From NCBI RefSeq assembly GCF_023856365.1, contig NC_064548.1:11953642-12017641 (forward strand): 64,000 bases of DNA, given 5' to 3'. The notes below the pieces were generated by a model, which did no database searches, had not been told where the DNA came from, and was given only the letters and a program-made list of their open reading frames with translations. The stretch comes from Brienomyrus brachyistius. Lineage: Eukaryota > Chordata > Actinopteri > Osteoglossiformes > Mormyridae. Of the stretch, positions 12,401-25,758 are shown piece by piece; position 1 is the first letter of the stretch; every line of letters starts with the position of its first letter. A program made the translations under genes and the position numbers.

Positions 12401-15400
12401 ACTTTCCTCGGCAGTGACATTCATGTCTCTGGTGACTCTTCCTATGAAGTCAGTAGACTGACTGGGAGAGTACATGGGGGGTCATGAGGTCGCTGGAGAG
12501 GGGTGTGTGGTGCTCTTGTTATCTTTTTAAGAGAATGGAAATACAAGTCTTTAGAGTCCTGGTGCTCCCTGTCTTGCTGTCTGGCTGTGAGACATGGACG
12601 CTGTCCAGTGAGCTGAGATGAAGATTGTATTCCTTTGGTACTCTGTCCATTCAGAGAATCCTTGGGTACTGCTGGTTTTACTTTGTGTTGAACAAGCGAT
12701 TGCTCGGGGAGTCCTGAAGGAGGCACATTACCTGTACTGTGAGGGAGAGTGAGTTACAGCACTATGGCCATGTGGGGCGGTTCCCTGAAGGTGATCCGGC
12801 TCGCAGGATCCTCATTGCTGAGGACCCAAACCGCTGGATCAGGCCAAGCCTGATGGAACGGCCATGTAACACTTGGCTGCGGCAGACAGATGGGCACTTC
12901 CCGAGGGTGGGACTCAACCACCTGTCAGCCTGGGAGTTCGCCCGAGGTGTTTCATAGTGTGGTGGGTGCAGCAATGCACCGCGCAGCGGCGTAGTGTGCG
13001 AACTCCCAGCATCCTAGTTCTTTGTACCTGCGTATACCCTTAAAATGATGTTGAATAATGACTTACGAACATTTCAATTTACGAACGGCCGATCGGAACG
13101 TAACTCGTTCGTAAGTAGAGGAGCTTTGTTTTATTAATGCTTTGTAAACATTTATTTCAGTCTTTTTTTTTTAGAAATCTGCAGGGTAGATTTTATGCAT
13201 TTTAATAGTAAGGTTTTCCTGACCAAAATCTTTCAAACTGCTATATTCTCTATCCATACCCCCATAGCTTTTTAGTCTCCAAAATTCAGTTGAATTATAT
13301 TTTTCAGGTGCTTTAACAAAATAAACTGTGTCAAGTACTCGGTCTTCTCTTTGTGAAGAGAAACATGGATGCACATTTTATTATAAAAATAAACCATATA
13401 TGTATATATATAAAAACCAATAAATCATGGACTGCTAGTGCAAGGGAACTGGGTGAGGTTCTTGAGTTTTGCTGACATTGCTGTCGGATGCGGTAACCCT
13501 CAATCCCCCCCGCCCCCCCCGCATCATCATGCTGACCTGATCTCCGCTGCTTCCTCCAGGACCATGTCTGCGAACTGCTGAACACTATTGATGCCTGCCA
13601 AGTCTTCTTTGACATAGTAAGTCCTTCACAGCCTTTCTGATGGTGCCTTTCCCAGCATGCTGTGTGCCAAAGGCTGACAACACTTCCCACTTCGTGTTTA
13701 CCTTCTGCAGACTGTGAACTTTGACCTTACAAAGAACTACCTTGACCTCGTGGTGACGTACACTACACTGATGATACTGCTGTCGCGCATCGAGGAACGC
13801 AAAGCCATTATCGGGCTCTACAACTACGCGCACGAGATGACCCATGGCGCCAGGTTAAAATTTAAATTTGTGAAAGTTGATTTGTTCACGTAAACAAACT
13901 TTAAATATTTATGATCACCGGTCATTGCTTGTTCCATGTTTATATGTTTGATATGTATTATCACCTGTCAGTGAAGGGCTTTTTTTGTGGCTGATCTTTT
14001 CTCTGCTGAACTCATCCTCATGTTCACCCATTTATATTATTCTTAATTGCCCTAATTAGCGACCGGGAGTATCCCAGACTCGGAAACATGATTGTGGACT
14101 ATGAGAATCCTCTGAAGAAGATGACAGAAGAGTTTGTCCCCCACGGAAAGGTGACCCCCCCCAGCCTGCTGCTGTTTGATGCGAGTTCCTGTGATGAGAT
14201 GGCTTCTAACGCGACCCCCACCCCTGCTTCCACAGTCCCTGTCGGATGCCCTCATCTCCCTGCAGATGGTGTACCCGCGGCGGAACCTGTCTGCCGACCA
14301 GTGGAGGAACGCCCAGCTGCTCAGCTTGATCAGCGCCCCCAGCACCATGTTGAACCCCGCCCAGTCGGACACGGTGAGGCCCCGCACCCTCCCCGGGCCA
14401 CCTTAGCCATGCTCTGGCCTGAGTCAGCCACGGTAAACCCCTTTGTCTCTTTGTTTCAGATGCCCTGTGAATACCTGTCCCTGGACACCATGGAGAAGTG
14501 GATTGTGTGTAAGTTCTGATTGGAGGTTGAGTTCCTTTCCTGTCGAAGACTTAAAACCAGACCCTTCACCAGCTGGGGGACAGATTGATCTTCTTTGAAA
14601 CCAGAACAATCATTTGTCTTTCCTGTTTCCCTGCACTGCTCATCTCTCTCTCTCTCTTCCTTTCTCTCTCTCCCCCTCCTCTGTAGTCGGGTTCATCCTC
14701 TGCCACAGTGTCCTGAACAGCGACCCAGCCGCCCTGAGCCTCTGGAAGCTCTCCCTTCAGAGCAGCTCCTGCCTCTGCCTCTTCCGGGACGAGGTCTTCC
14801 ACATCCACAAGGCGGCGGAGGACCTGTTTGTCAACATCCGAGGGTACGCAAACTCTGCTGCACGCATTTCTCTTTTATGCAGATGCACAGCAGTGATGCA
14901 GCATGTTTAAATGCACCAGGCAGCCAAACCTGCTCGTTACATGTTGAAATGTTCTATTCCCCTTCAGCTATAACAAACGTATAAATGACATTCGGGAGTG
15001 CAAGGAAGCAGCGCTGTCACACGCGTGAGTATGCATGCGGACACACACCACCTCCCTCAGAGTGTATTGCTTTTCTGGCAAGCTCCCCTGTTTAACACTC
15101 TGCTTCCACCCACCACAGGGGCTCTTTGCACAGAGAAAGGCGCAAGTTCCTCCGCTCCGCCCTCAAGGAGCTGGCCACCGTGCTCGCCGACCAGCCAGGC
15201 CTGCTCGGCCCAAAGGTACCGACCCATTCCAGTACCTATGAGCTCTGAAATCCCCTCTGTCTAACCTCTGTCCCCCCATTGGCTGAGACGTCCTTCCCCC
15301 ATTGGCTGAGCCGTCCGTTCTTCACACAGGCACTGTTTGTGTTCATGGCCCTCTCCTTCGCCCGGGACGAGATCATCTGGCTGCTCCGGCACGCCGACAA

Positions 15401-18400
15401 CATCCAGAAGAAGAGCACAGACGACTTTATCGACAAGTAAGAGTGACCTTGGTTTCGGGGGGGGGGGGGGGGAGTGCTGTCGGACTCACACGGCGTCTTG
15501 ACAGCCAATGGGAATGTCTGGGCATGCAGTTGCATGAGTGTCCCGGTCAGCACTGGCAGCCTCCTGTCCCCCCAGGCACATCGCGGAGCTTATCTTCTAC
15601 ATGGAGGAACTGAGGGCCCACGTGCGGAAGTACGGTCCTGTCATGCAGCGCTACTACGTGCAGTACCTGTCTGGCTTTGACGCAGTGGTGCTCAACGAGC
15701 TCGTGCAGGTGAACCTGGGACTGCGCGCCTCTCCCCACGCATCCCCCGCGGTGTTTTTTTACATTCCATTTCAAACTAGAGGTTTCCTAAAGGCAGGAGT
15801 GAGTTTATAGGGGGTGTTTCACTATTCTGGATACATTCAAGTCTGGAGTTTCACCACTAGAGGGAAGCCAAGAGTTTCCTCAGTGCCTGGCTGCGTGGGT
15901 TGCAGCAGGCGAGGCTGCCGCTTACTGTGCAGGACGGTCTCTTCCCGGGCTGGATGTTGCCACAGAAGTGCGTTATTCCACCCTCACCGCTCTTGTTTCA
16001 GAACCTCTCTGTGTGCCCCGAGGATGAGTCCATCATCATGTCCTCCTTTGTGAACACCATGACATCCCTCAGCGTCAAGCAAGGTGATCAGCCCTCCCTC
16101 AGCAGACTGATATACGCACTCTCATGTGACCTGGGGTCATTCCAGGATAGCTGGGAAATTCCCCTATTCAGGGACTGAAAGTATTCAGAAGCTTTTATTG
16201 TCATTTGTAGAAGTGGAAGTACAATGAAATGCTTGCTTGCATGCCCCCCTGCAGACATAAACAACACATAACAATGAAGAACAATACATGTCATGTAACA
16301 GAACAGTGAACAATTATATACAATATACATATAATATATACAGTCTACATGCATTATACTATAGCATCCAATATGTACAGCATACAAGCAGTATACACAA
16401 TGTATAAGCAATATACAATGACATATAAGTAGGATAACAAGGTGCTGATGTTAGTCTGTGAAGATCTGGGGGGAGGTTACGGGGTAAGCGGTCGCCCCCC
16501 ACCCTGAGCGATGGTCTCTCCCTCTCTGGCTCACAGTGGAAGACGGGGATGTGTTTGACTTCAGAGGCATGAGACTGGACTGGTTCAGGCTGCAGGTAAG
16601 GCGGGGAGCACAGAGCCTCCAGGCTGCGTGGGTGGCGGGTTCCAGCCTCGTCTCCCTGACGTTGTCGCTAAGCAACAGTTCCAGGATTGAATTCTCATCC
16701 TGTCTCTTATGTGGAATATATGCTAGTGAAGCGGAGCCCTGTTTTCTGCATGCATGTACCATTTCAAACCAGGCCTTGGGGGGGGTGGAGCTGGGGGGCA
16801 ATTTCCTGTACTTGGAATATGAATTATTGTTGGAGAGGATAGACTGTGGAATAGGTTCCCCTCACTGAAATTATTTTGAAATCAGTGACAATAAATAATC
16901 TTCTCTGAAGCTCTGGCTGTTTCAGAATGGCATGTGCTTTTCATCCCGGGCCAGCTGAATCAGAACCCAGCCTGTCGAACGGGGTATTATTTTCAAGCGT
17001 GGTTCGGTACTTATGGCCCTTGGCCCCTGTCAGTGCCTGCTGTGGTCGCCAGGGCCCAGAGGACTCCCTGACCCGATGCGTGCTGTCAGAGCTGGGCCTG
17101 GTGTTCTGTTTGATCCTGCGTGGGCCCAGCTGGGATCGTCCGGGAGCCTTCTCACTCTCGGAGGTTTCCAAGAAGCTGAATAACTGTTTTCTCAAATCTG
17201 ACTTTCCAAGCCCGCGGACCCCCCCCCCCTTTTCCTCCACCCGCATCCCTCAGCCATCTAGAGGGCTGTAAAAACAGGGCCGGGCAGATAAGAGAGCGAC
17301 ACCCCGCCGACCCCCACCCTCCTCCGCCTTTGTGCTCCTGGACATCGCTCCACGTTTAGCTCTGTAAGGACGCGGGGTGATCACTCCGCTGGCACCTCGC
17401 CGTCCAGCACGCCCACGCCTGCAAAGACCCGTGTAGCACATAGCTCAGGGTGGCAGCCCTGGTTAATGTTATCTTAACCCGTAACCTGTGCCAGTCAGTC
17501 AGGCCTATTGACTTATCCCGAAACGCCCCAGCCTTGACAGGAATAATGAACGCCTGTTTTATGCTTTCCCACACCGGGTTTCTCATAATAGAGAGATTCT
17601 GTAGAAAGTTGGCAAGTATCACTGAGGCTTTAGTCTGCAGAGGAGTGTTTAAGGCCTGACCTTTACCAGCCTGCTCGGTTTCTGTGACAGCGCCCCCCCC
17701 CCACCCCATACCCCCCCCCCCCCCCCACCCCAGCGAAGGGATCAGAATTTGCTGTCTTACTAATTCACTGTTTCTGACTATGATGCCAAACGTGGATTGT
17801 AGAATAAGTTTAAGGAAGGTCATTTGTCCCCGCTAGTCATCTACTGCATGTAGCGGGTACCTCAAGCGACACCAATAATCCGCGTGGCCGTCATGGTCCC
17901 AGACGGCGGGGTGAGGTTGCAGCAGGCACCCGCCATGTCGTTCCATAAAGTGAAACGGGAGAGAAGGGGTCCTGCCTGCCGTCTCCATCCGAAGCACAGA
18001 AGCCTGTGTTTTGCTTGGCTGTTTCTAGCACCCGCGGTATCAGATTAATGTGAACATTTCCCAGAAATCTCCTTTAGATGCTAATGATTTTGTGAAGCAA
18101 GAAACCAGGGCTTGTCCTACGCTGGGGTCAGATTTCAAATTGGTCTGATTTATTCTGGTAACCCCCCCCCCCCCCCCCTTTCCGGTGAAAACAGGAGCCA
18201 CAAAAGACAGGGGTGCCGCGTAAGAATGCACATCTAGAGCATGGAACTCCAGTGGCCGCCGCCTGTTTGAGCAGCCGATGCCCTAACAAAGCGCATCTTC
18301 CCCTCCGTAGGCCTACACAAGTGTGTCCAAGGCCTCGCTGGGACTGGCCGATCACAAGGAGCTGGGCAAGATGATGAACACTATCATTTTTCACACAAAG

Positions 18401-21400
18401 ATGGTGGACTCCCTCGTGGAAATGCTTGTGGAGACATCCGACCTATCCATATTCTGGTAGGGGCTCTCCCTCCGTCATCCCGGTAACCCATAAGCCCCAC
18501 ACGAAGGCTGGCAGGGCGCCCTTCATGTCAGGTCTTTACCTTAAGTTCCCTCTGCTCTGCAGCTCTCTGGATATTATCAAGTTATGGTTTGGCTTCTCCT
18601 GAGTCTTTTGAAGTTAACTGTTTCTGTTTCTGTAGGAAATTGATATTTTTATTTGAAAATAGCTGCAATATCAGAGGTTCACGGTGCCTCAGATCTTGGT
18701 GACTGACCGGCCCTCTCTGCCTCTCTGTCTGGGCAGCTTCTACAGCCGAGCGTTTGAGAAGATGTTCCAGCAGTGCCTGGAGCTGCCCTCCCAGTCCCGT
18801 TACTCCATTTCCTTCCCCCTGCTGTGCACACACTTCATGAGCTGCACCCACGAGCTGTGTCCGGAGGAGGTGAGGGGGTGGCCCTACGGGGCGGGGCATG
18901 GTGATCACATGGCTTCACTGACCAATGGCAGAACTCACTCATTGAGAATGTCACCAAAAAATCACTGTGAAATCACTGAGGGTGTGTGTGTGTAGTTTTG
19001 CCATTCCGATGGGGGTGGACCAAGCTTTGTCTTACAAGCCCCTGTTTTGATGTGGTGTCATGTGGGGTGATTTGAGGCACTCGGAAACTTAATTGCAGCA
19101 TTCCGACATGCTGTATCGGGAATGGCGGGGGCAAGGCCCCTCCTCCTTTACCCGCATTTCTCACAGGTACGGTAAGATGGGTGACAGAGCAGAGCGCGAC
19201 TGGGATAATCGTAAGGGACCGCGTACAGCAGAGAACCCGTAACCAGACGCAAAAAGGAAAAAGCTGAACGGCTCGATTTACAGAGCGCAGAACTGACCCA
19301 AACACTAGGTCTGCAGGGACGTGAAATCCCTCTGTACAGCGGATTGCTGTTCCCGGGCGTGAAGCGAGCCCGTCGCGATCACTAAGTGTGTGTTCCGGAA
19401 AAACCTCCAACGTCCATTTAGTCTCGTAAACAGCCTGTGTTTACGCTCCCAAACGGGTAATGAACAGAGCGAACAAGTAGCACAATGAACTGTTCCATTG
19501 TGGGCCAGGCAAAGGAGAGCTTCTCACAAAGACCCTATCTGATAGCACTTAGTTGAATAAAAGAGATTTATAGAGCTGCAGAAGGCTTGGATTTCCCTTA
19601 TTTAAACATGAAACTCCCTCTCTCAGCATGTTCCCGAAATCTGCCTCTTCCTATGTCCACTGCATTCAGCTTTAGACAGCTGCAAACTTTATTTATGTTG
19701 GAAAAGGACTAGAAGTTTCCAGAAATATTTCCAACCCCAGTAGAAAAAAAAAGGATTCTCCGAGAGTGGCTTATAGTAACGGCAGGACCCCGTGCTTTTA
19801 CGGCGGAGCCCGGCCGGGTGTTCGGAGGAGGCTGGGGCGTTTCCTGACACCGACATTGCATCCCACTTACTGTGGTGTCACAGCGTCCTCAGCATAAATA
19901 AATATTTATTGGGGTTATTCTGAGCCATCATGTTTTTTAATATTTTTCAGAAGTTGTATAGAAACACAGTCATGACTAAAATCGTGACTTAAATTGGATT
20001 CATATTTTTCTGTTTGTCCTCCTTGGAATATTGTGTGTCAGTTTTTTTTATATATATACCGATATATATGAGAGAGGGATAATATAATACTACATATAGT
20101 AGTATTTATATGTACAGATAACAGTGTAAAAAGTAATACAGCTAGAGGTATGATGATTTCACAGAAAATGATCCTTATGAACAGAGGAATATCAGTGGAA
20201 ATAAAACCCTTGTCGGGGCGGGATGGTGGTGCAGTGGTTAGCACTGTTATCTCACACCTCTGGGACCCGGGTTTGAGTCTCCGCCTGGGTCACATGTGTG
20301 CGGAGTTTGCATGTTCACCCCGTGTTGTCGTGGGGTTTCCCCAGGGTACTCCGGTTTCCCCCCACAGTCCAAAGACATGCTGAGGCTGATTGGAGTTGCT
20401 AAATTGCCCGTAGGAGTGCATGTGTGAGTGAATGGTGTGTGAGTGTGCCCTGCGATGGGCTGCCCCCCCCGTCCTGGGTTGTTCCCTGCCTCGTGCCCAT
20501 TGCTTCCGGGATAGGCTCCGGACCCCCCGCGACCTAGTAGGATAAGCGGTTTGGAAAATGGATGGATGGATAAAACCCTTGTCATTAAAGCATTAAAGGG
20601 GAGGGTGGGGCAGTGTTTAGCATTGTGACCGTAGCAGTCTTTAGGTCACTGACTCATATCTCCAGCTAATAGCTCCACCCCCCACCCCCTAGTGAAATCC
20701 TGGCCCATTGTGTCCCTCTCTTTCCCCTCAGCTGCACCACATCAGGGGAGTTCAGTATTTAGCACTGTGCCTCCCCACCCACCTTGGTTGCTGACTCACT
20801 GGCTCCCCCTGTCTCCCCTCAGAGGCACCACATCGGCGACCGCAGCCTATCCCTATGTAACATGTTCCTGGATGAGATGGCCAAGCAGGCACGCAACCTC
20901 ATCACGGACATCTGCACAGAGCAGTGCACTCTGAGTGACCAGGTGAGGGGTGAGGGCCATGGGGCGGGGGGGTTGGCGGAATGGTTAGGATAAGAACTTC
21001 ACTGGGATTAGGGCTTTTTTAGGATATAAAGAGGAAGTTTGAGAGACTGTTGTTGAGAGTTGGCTGTATGTGATTGTTCATCTTCGGTAATAAACTCCCT
21101 AAATAAATACCTAGGTCAGACTGTCACTTTTGTTCTGGCTGCTTTATAGGTTTCTAATTGTATTTCATATGTATATTTCTTTTCTTCTACTTCGCAGCTC
21201 CTGCCAAAACATTGTGCCAAAACCATCAGTCAGGCAGTGAACAAGAAGTCGAAAAAGCAGACTGGGAAGAAGGGCGAGCCGGAGAGGGAGAAGCCGGGCG
21301 TGGAGAGCATGCGGAAAAACAGGCTGCTGGTCACCAAGTAAGCGCCAAGGGGTCGACTCAGGTTAGCGCAGTGGGGCCAAGCTGGGGAGCAGGCCTGAGC

Positions 21401-24400
21401 AGTGCAGCCCACATCCACTCACACCCAGGCCGTTCTAATACCACACGGGGACAATACGACCCCACCCCAGGGGACGGCACCCCACAGGCAGAGCCATCTG
21501 CGGCTAACGTGCTTCCACCATACAGGAAGTGAGCTTTGAATGCCTCTCCACAGCCTGGACAAGCTGCACACGGCGCTGTCGGAGCTCTGCTTCTCCATCA
21601 ACTACGTGCCCAACATGGTGGTGTGGGAGCACACCTTCACCCCCCGCGAGTACCTGACCTCACACCTGGAGATCCGCTTCACCAAGTGAGTTCCCACACT
21701 GGGAGAAATAAAGCCTGAAGAGACGGCTTCTGTTTATTATGCACTGATTTGAGATTTCTGCATATTTTTTTGATAAAAATATAGGAAAGATAAATAAATA
21801 ATTGCACATTTAGCAGAGTTTAGCCAAAGTTAGTTGCTTATTTGTTTTTCCATACGGCCTGTTTACTGTCTGTATATGAGTCTGTTAGCGATCTTCACAA
21901 GGAGTCTTTTGTTTTTTCCTTTCCATGTTGTGCTTGCATAACCGGGGCTGTCGGTCAAATGGCTAAAGCTCTATAAACTTAATTGTGCTCCTGACAGTTT
22001 GAATCACACGATAACCTTGGTTCGTAGTTTCAGCCTGTGGTCCGGTGGAGTAGACGGGCCTGGTGCTGAGAGGTATTTTCCTATGCGGGGCTCCAGGCAC
22101 AAGGACGTGGGCTCCTTAGCTCCTTCATGGCCTGCCCCCGGGCTGGGAATCCTGCCCGCTGCCCTTACGCACAGTTGTGGGCCCCGTTGGCAGCCTTCAC
22201 GGCCCGTGCCCCTCACTAGCCTGTCCCTGGGGATCGGGGGTGGATTTGTGGGAAGGCTCAGCAAGGCATTTTGACTCTGCTGTGTCTTCCTGTACTGAAC
22301 TGACCAAAGAAGGCAAAGGTAGTATGATTTGCTGTATAGATGTACAAAGAAGATGGTTGCAGGTACGCTTCAAAGTAACGTGAGTGATGCTTTCAGCCGT
22401 GAAGGTAACCAGCGCCCCCCTGTCTGTGAAGCTCTGAATAGTACAGGGGCGGTGCCACAGGGGCACTGACCCCAGCAGAAATCTGATTGGCCCTCTCCCC
22501 TGTCACTCAACGATTCAACGAGTGTCATTGGCTAATAATAATGTTGGCGCCTCTTATGCCACCTACCTTAAAATTTCTAGAATCACCCTTCTGTCTTGCG
22601 CAGAGAGCCATTCCACTTTCTCTTCACCCCACCCCCTCACAGGTCCATCGTTGGAATGACGATGTACAACCAGACCACACAGGAGATTGCCAAGCCCTCG
22701 GAGCTGCTGACCAGCGTGCGCGCCTACATGACTGTGCTGCAGTCCATTGAGAACTACGTGCAGATCGACATCACGAGGGTCTTCAACAACGTGCTGCTGC
22801 AGCAGACGCAGCATCTGGACAGCCATGGCGAGCCCACCATCACCAGCCTCTACACCAACTGGTGCGTGGCCTCAGGCACGCTGTGCCGGGAAGCGGGCGG
22901 CAAGGCCGCACCCAAGCCTAATACATACCTCTGTCCACAGGTACCTGGAAACGCTGCTGCGCCAAGTCAGCAATGGGCACATCGCCTATTTCCCGGCAAT
23001 GAAGGCCTTCGTGAACTTGCCCACCGAGAACGAGCTGACATTCAATGCTGAAGAGTATTCTGACATCTCTGGTGAGGACGCTGAGTCCGTGCGAGTGTTC
23101 GGAGGCTGTGGTCTCCCGGCACCCGCGGCCGACCTGAAGCTCTCCCCTTCGATCCCTCCGCAGAGATGCGCTCACTGTCCGAGCTCCTGGGACCATACGG
23201 AATGAAGTTCCTTAGTGAGAGTCTCATGTGGCACATCTCCTCCCAGGTGGCTGAGCTCAAGGTGAGATGTTGACTAACTGATTGGCACTTTGAGTGCCCA
23301 CTCTATCACGCACCAATTCAAAACATAGCTGGCCAATGTTAACACTGGCCCTTCTCTATGAATAATGACCTCTCTTATGCACACCGTAGCAAATTCTAGA
23401 ATCACTTTTGAGTGAGGACCTCAAGGCCCGAAGGGGGCGCCACAAGCAGCCATATCCCATATGTTGGCACTCTCCTTGTTCTTCTCTGAAGCTTTAAGTC
23501 TTAAGGTGTTGGCAGAAATGCAGCTTTGTCATGGAAACCTCTTTGGAACTGAAATGGTGTTTGTTCATTTTTAAAAAATTTTTTTTAACAAGGTGTTCCC
23601 CAGAGCCAGTCCGGGTCGGGTTACTAGTGCCAGAACACCAAGTCCATTTTCTTCACACACTGATCCACTTGGAAGCCCCGTAAATGAGGCTTTAGAGAGA
23701 CGCTTGCAGTTTATAAGATAGGATTTTAATTGTTGTACTTTTTCAGCAGTTTTCACAGTTGAGCCGAAATGCAGCGACTAATGAAATTATCTGGCCAGTG
23801 AGGCGGTACGAGCTGTTGATGACGCATCAGAAATGACAGGAAAAATGACTGAAAAATGGCACTCAGAGTCACACACACAGAGGGTAGAAAATGAATAGTT
23901 TTTCTCCGTGGTGTAAATTGTACAAGTTGATCTGCATCAGTAACAGGAAGAGAGAATTTCTGTTTGACAACGATCTCTATTAAAATGCGGGGGTCATCAG
24001 CACAAATGTGCATCTGCGTTTAAGGGAGGGAAAGTTTGGCACTTGCATACTTGCAGTATCTCATCTGAAAACAATTTGGTGAGGCAGGGGGGTGAAATTA
24101 TATGTGACTGAAAATGAGAATTTGGTTGAAAGATCATCAGGAGGCTGAAATTTAACTGTAGGAGTACAGCGTTCAAGGCTTGAATTCAAGGAGAAAGGGT
24201 TTCTGTCCAATGGCTGGTGCCATTTTTGAGCCATAACTGTCCTCACTGGCCAGTCACAATGCAGACTGGATAGAGGAGCCGGTGTCCTGTATTTGGAGAT
24301 GTTCTGGGTCTGGCGTGGTGCTCATGAGTCTCCGTCTCTCCCCCCACAGAAACTGGTAGTCGAGAACGTGGAGGTGCTGACCCAGATGAGGACCAGCTTT

Positions 24401-25711
24401 GACAAACCAGACCAGATGGCAGCGCTCTTCAAGAAGCTCACCTGTGAGCCCCACGTGGTGACCTTCCCAGTTTGGGCTGCATCTGCATGGAGGAGCTGTT
24501 AAAATATCCCCTGTTTACATCCACTTTTTAATAAAGCATAGCCGGCAAGAGCCTTTTATTATGTTAACCAAATACGGGCCGTTTGTTTTTCTACTGCAGC
24601 CCGTTCCAAAAGATTCCTAGGTTTCAAAAGGTGGTTCCTGTAGGCTTTTTCAGGTTTTCCTGTTTCCCATTGGAGGACAACCTGAAGGTCATGGTCCAGT
24701 TGCTGTGAATCTCAATGCGTTTTTCCTCCCCCTTTGGTACGTTAGCAGTCGACAGCGTGCTGAAGAGGATGACCATCATCGGCGTCATCCTGTCATTCCG
24801 ATCCCTGGCTCAGGAGGCACTCAGAGATGTGAGCTTACTTCCCCTTTAACCCTCATGCTATTTTCTGTAAATATACCCTCTGTGTTTTCATCTGTTTTTT
24901 AGTCGCGGGTAGGATGCTGCAGGCTGTGATGAAGGTACCTCTAAGGGTGTGTTTGGTCCTCCGCTCTCTCAGGTGCTGTCCTGTCACATTCCTTTCCTTG
25001 TGAGCTCCGTAGAGGATTTCAAGGACCACATTCCCAGAGAAACTGATATGAAAGTAAGACCAGCCGGGCAGCCCTGATTCGCTCATTCTGGCTGGCATTT
25101 AATTATCCATTTGGAAGAGTCGAGCCGTCCTGTATAACTGATCGGCTGATTCTGCGTGGCTTTCTCCAGGTGGCGATGAACGTGTACGAGCTGTCCTCTG
25201 CCGCGGGCCTGCCCTGTGAGATCGACCCAGCATTGGTCGTGGCGCTGTCCTCACAAAAGGCCGGTGAGGCAACCGCAACCGGCATGTGTCACGTGTGATA
25301 CACGTGTGACATCATTGCACAGCACGCCCCCCAGGGAAGATCCCGGCACGGCATGATGGAAAGGGCTGCAGCTCAATGGGAACACCTTGTTCTGTGAAAT
25401 CCCCCTGCCCCCTGCCCCCCGCCCCCCGCCCCCTACCTTATTTCTAATTGCCGTACAAGATTGCATAAAATGCAAATATTAGTTGCCGGGTCTGGGTGCC
25501 AAGGCTGGAAATTGCACATGCTTTTTCCATGTTAAATTCCAAACTAGTGGACCCAGGTGTTACGTGGAAAGACTGGGGTGTGGGGGGGGCTGGTTTAAAC
25601 TGGGGAAGGGTGTTAGTTGATCATCTTGGCTCTCCGCTGCCCCCATCGCTGCAGCCTTCACTTCCTGTGGGAATGAGGGGGACATGCAAATGGAATTCCA
25701 GTTTCTGCACC

Positions 25712-25758
<47 letters not shown>

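Noticed and set aside
14595..15810. Many plus- and minus-strand frames of 60-130 codons
   Set aside because: They are shadows or read-throughs of nckap1 exons 9-13 in wrong frames or into introns.
17356..17823. 155-codon minus-strand frame in nckap1 intron 15
   Set aside because: It is held open by poly-G tracts coding for glycine, has no homology I can see, and lies antisense in an intron.
21010..21115. TATAAAG and AATAAA close together, considered as a solo LTR
   Set aside because: There are no TG...CA ends, target duplication or LTR homology. It is more likely chance in AT-rich intron sequence.
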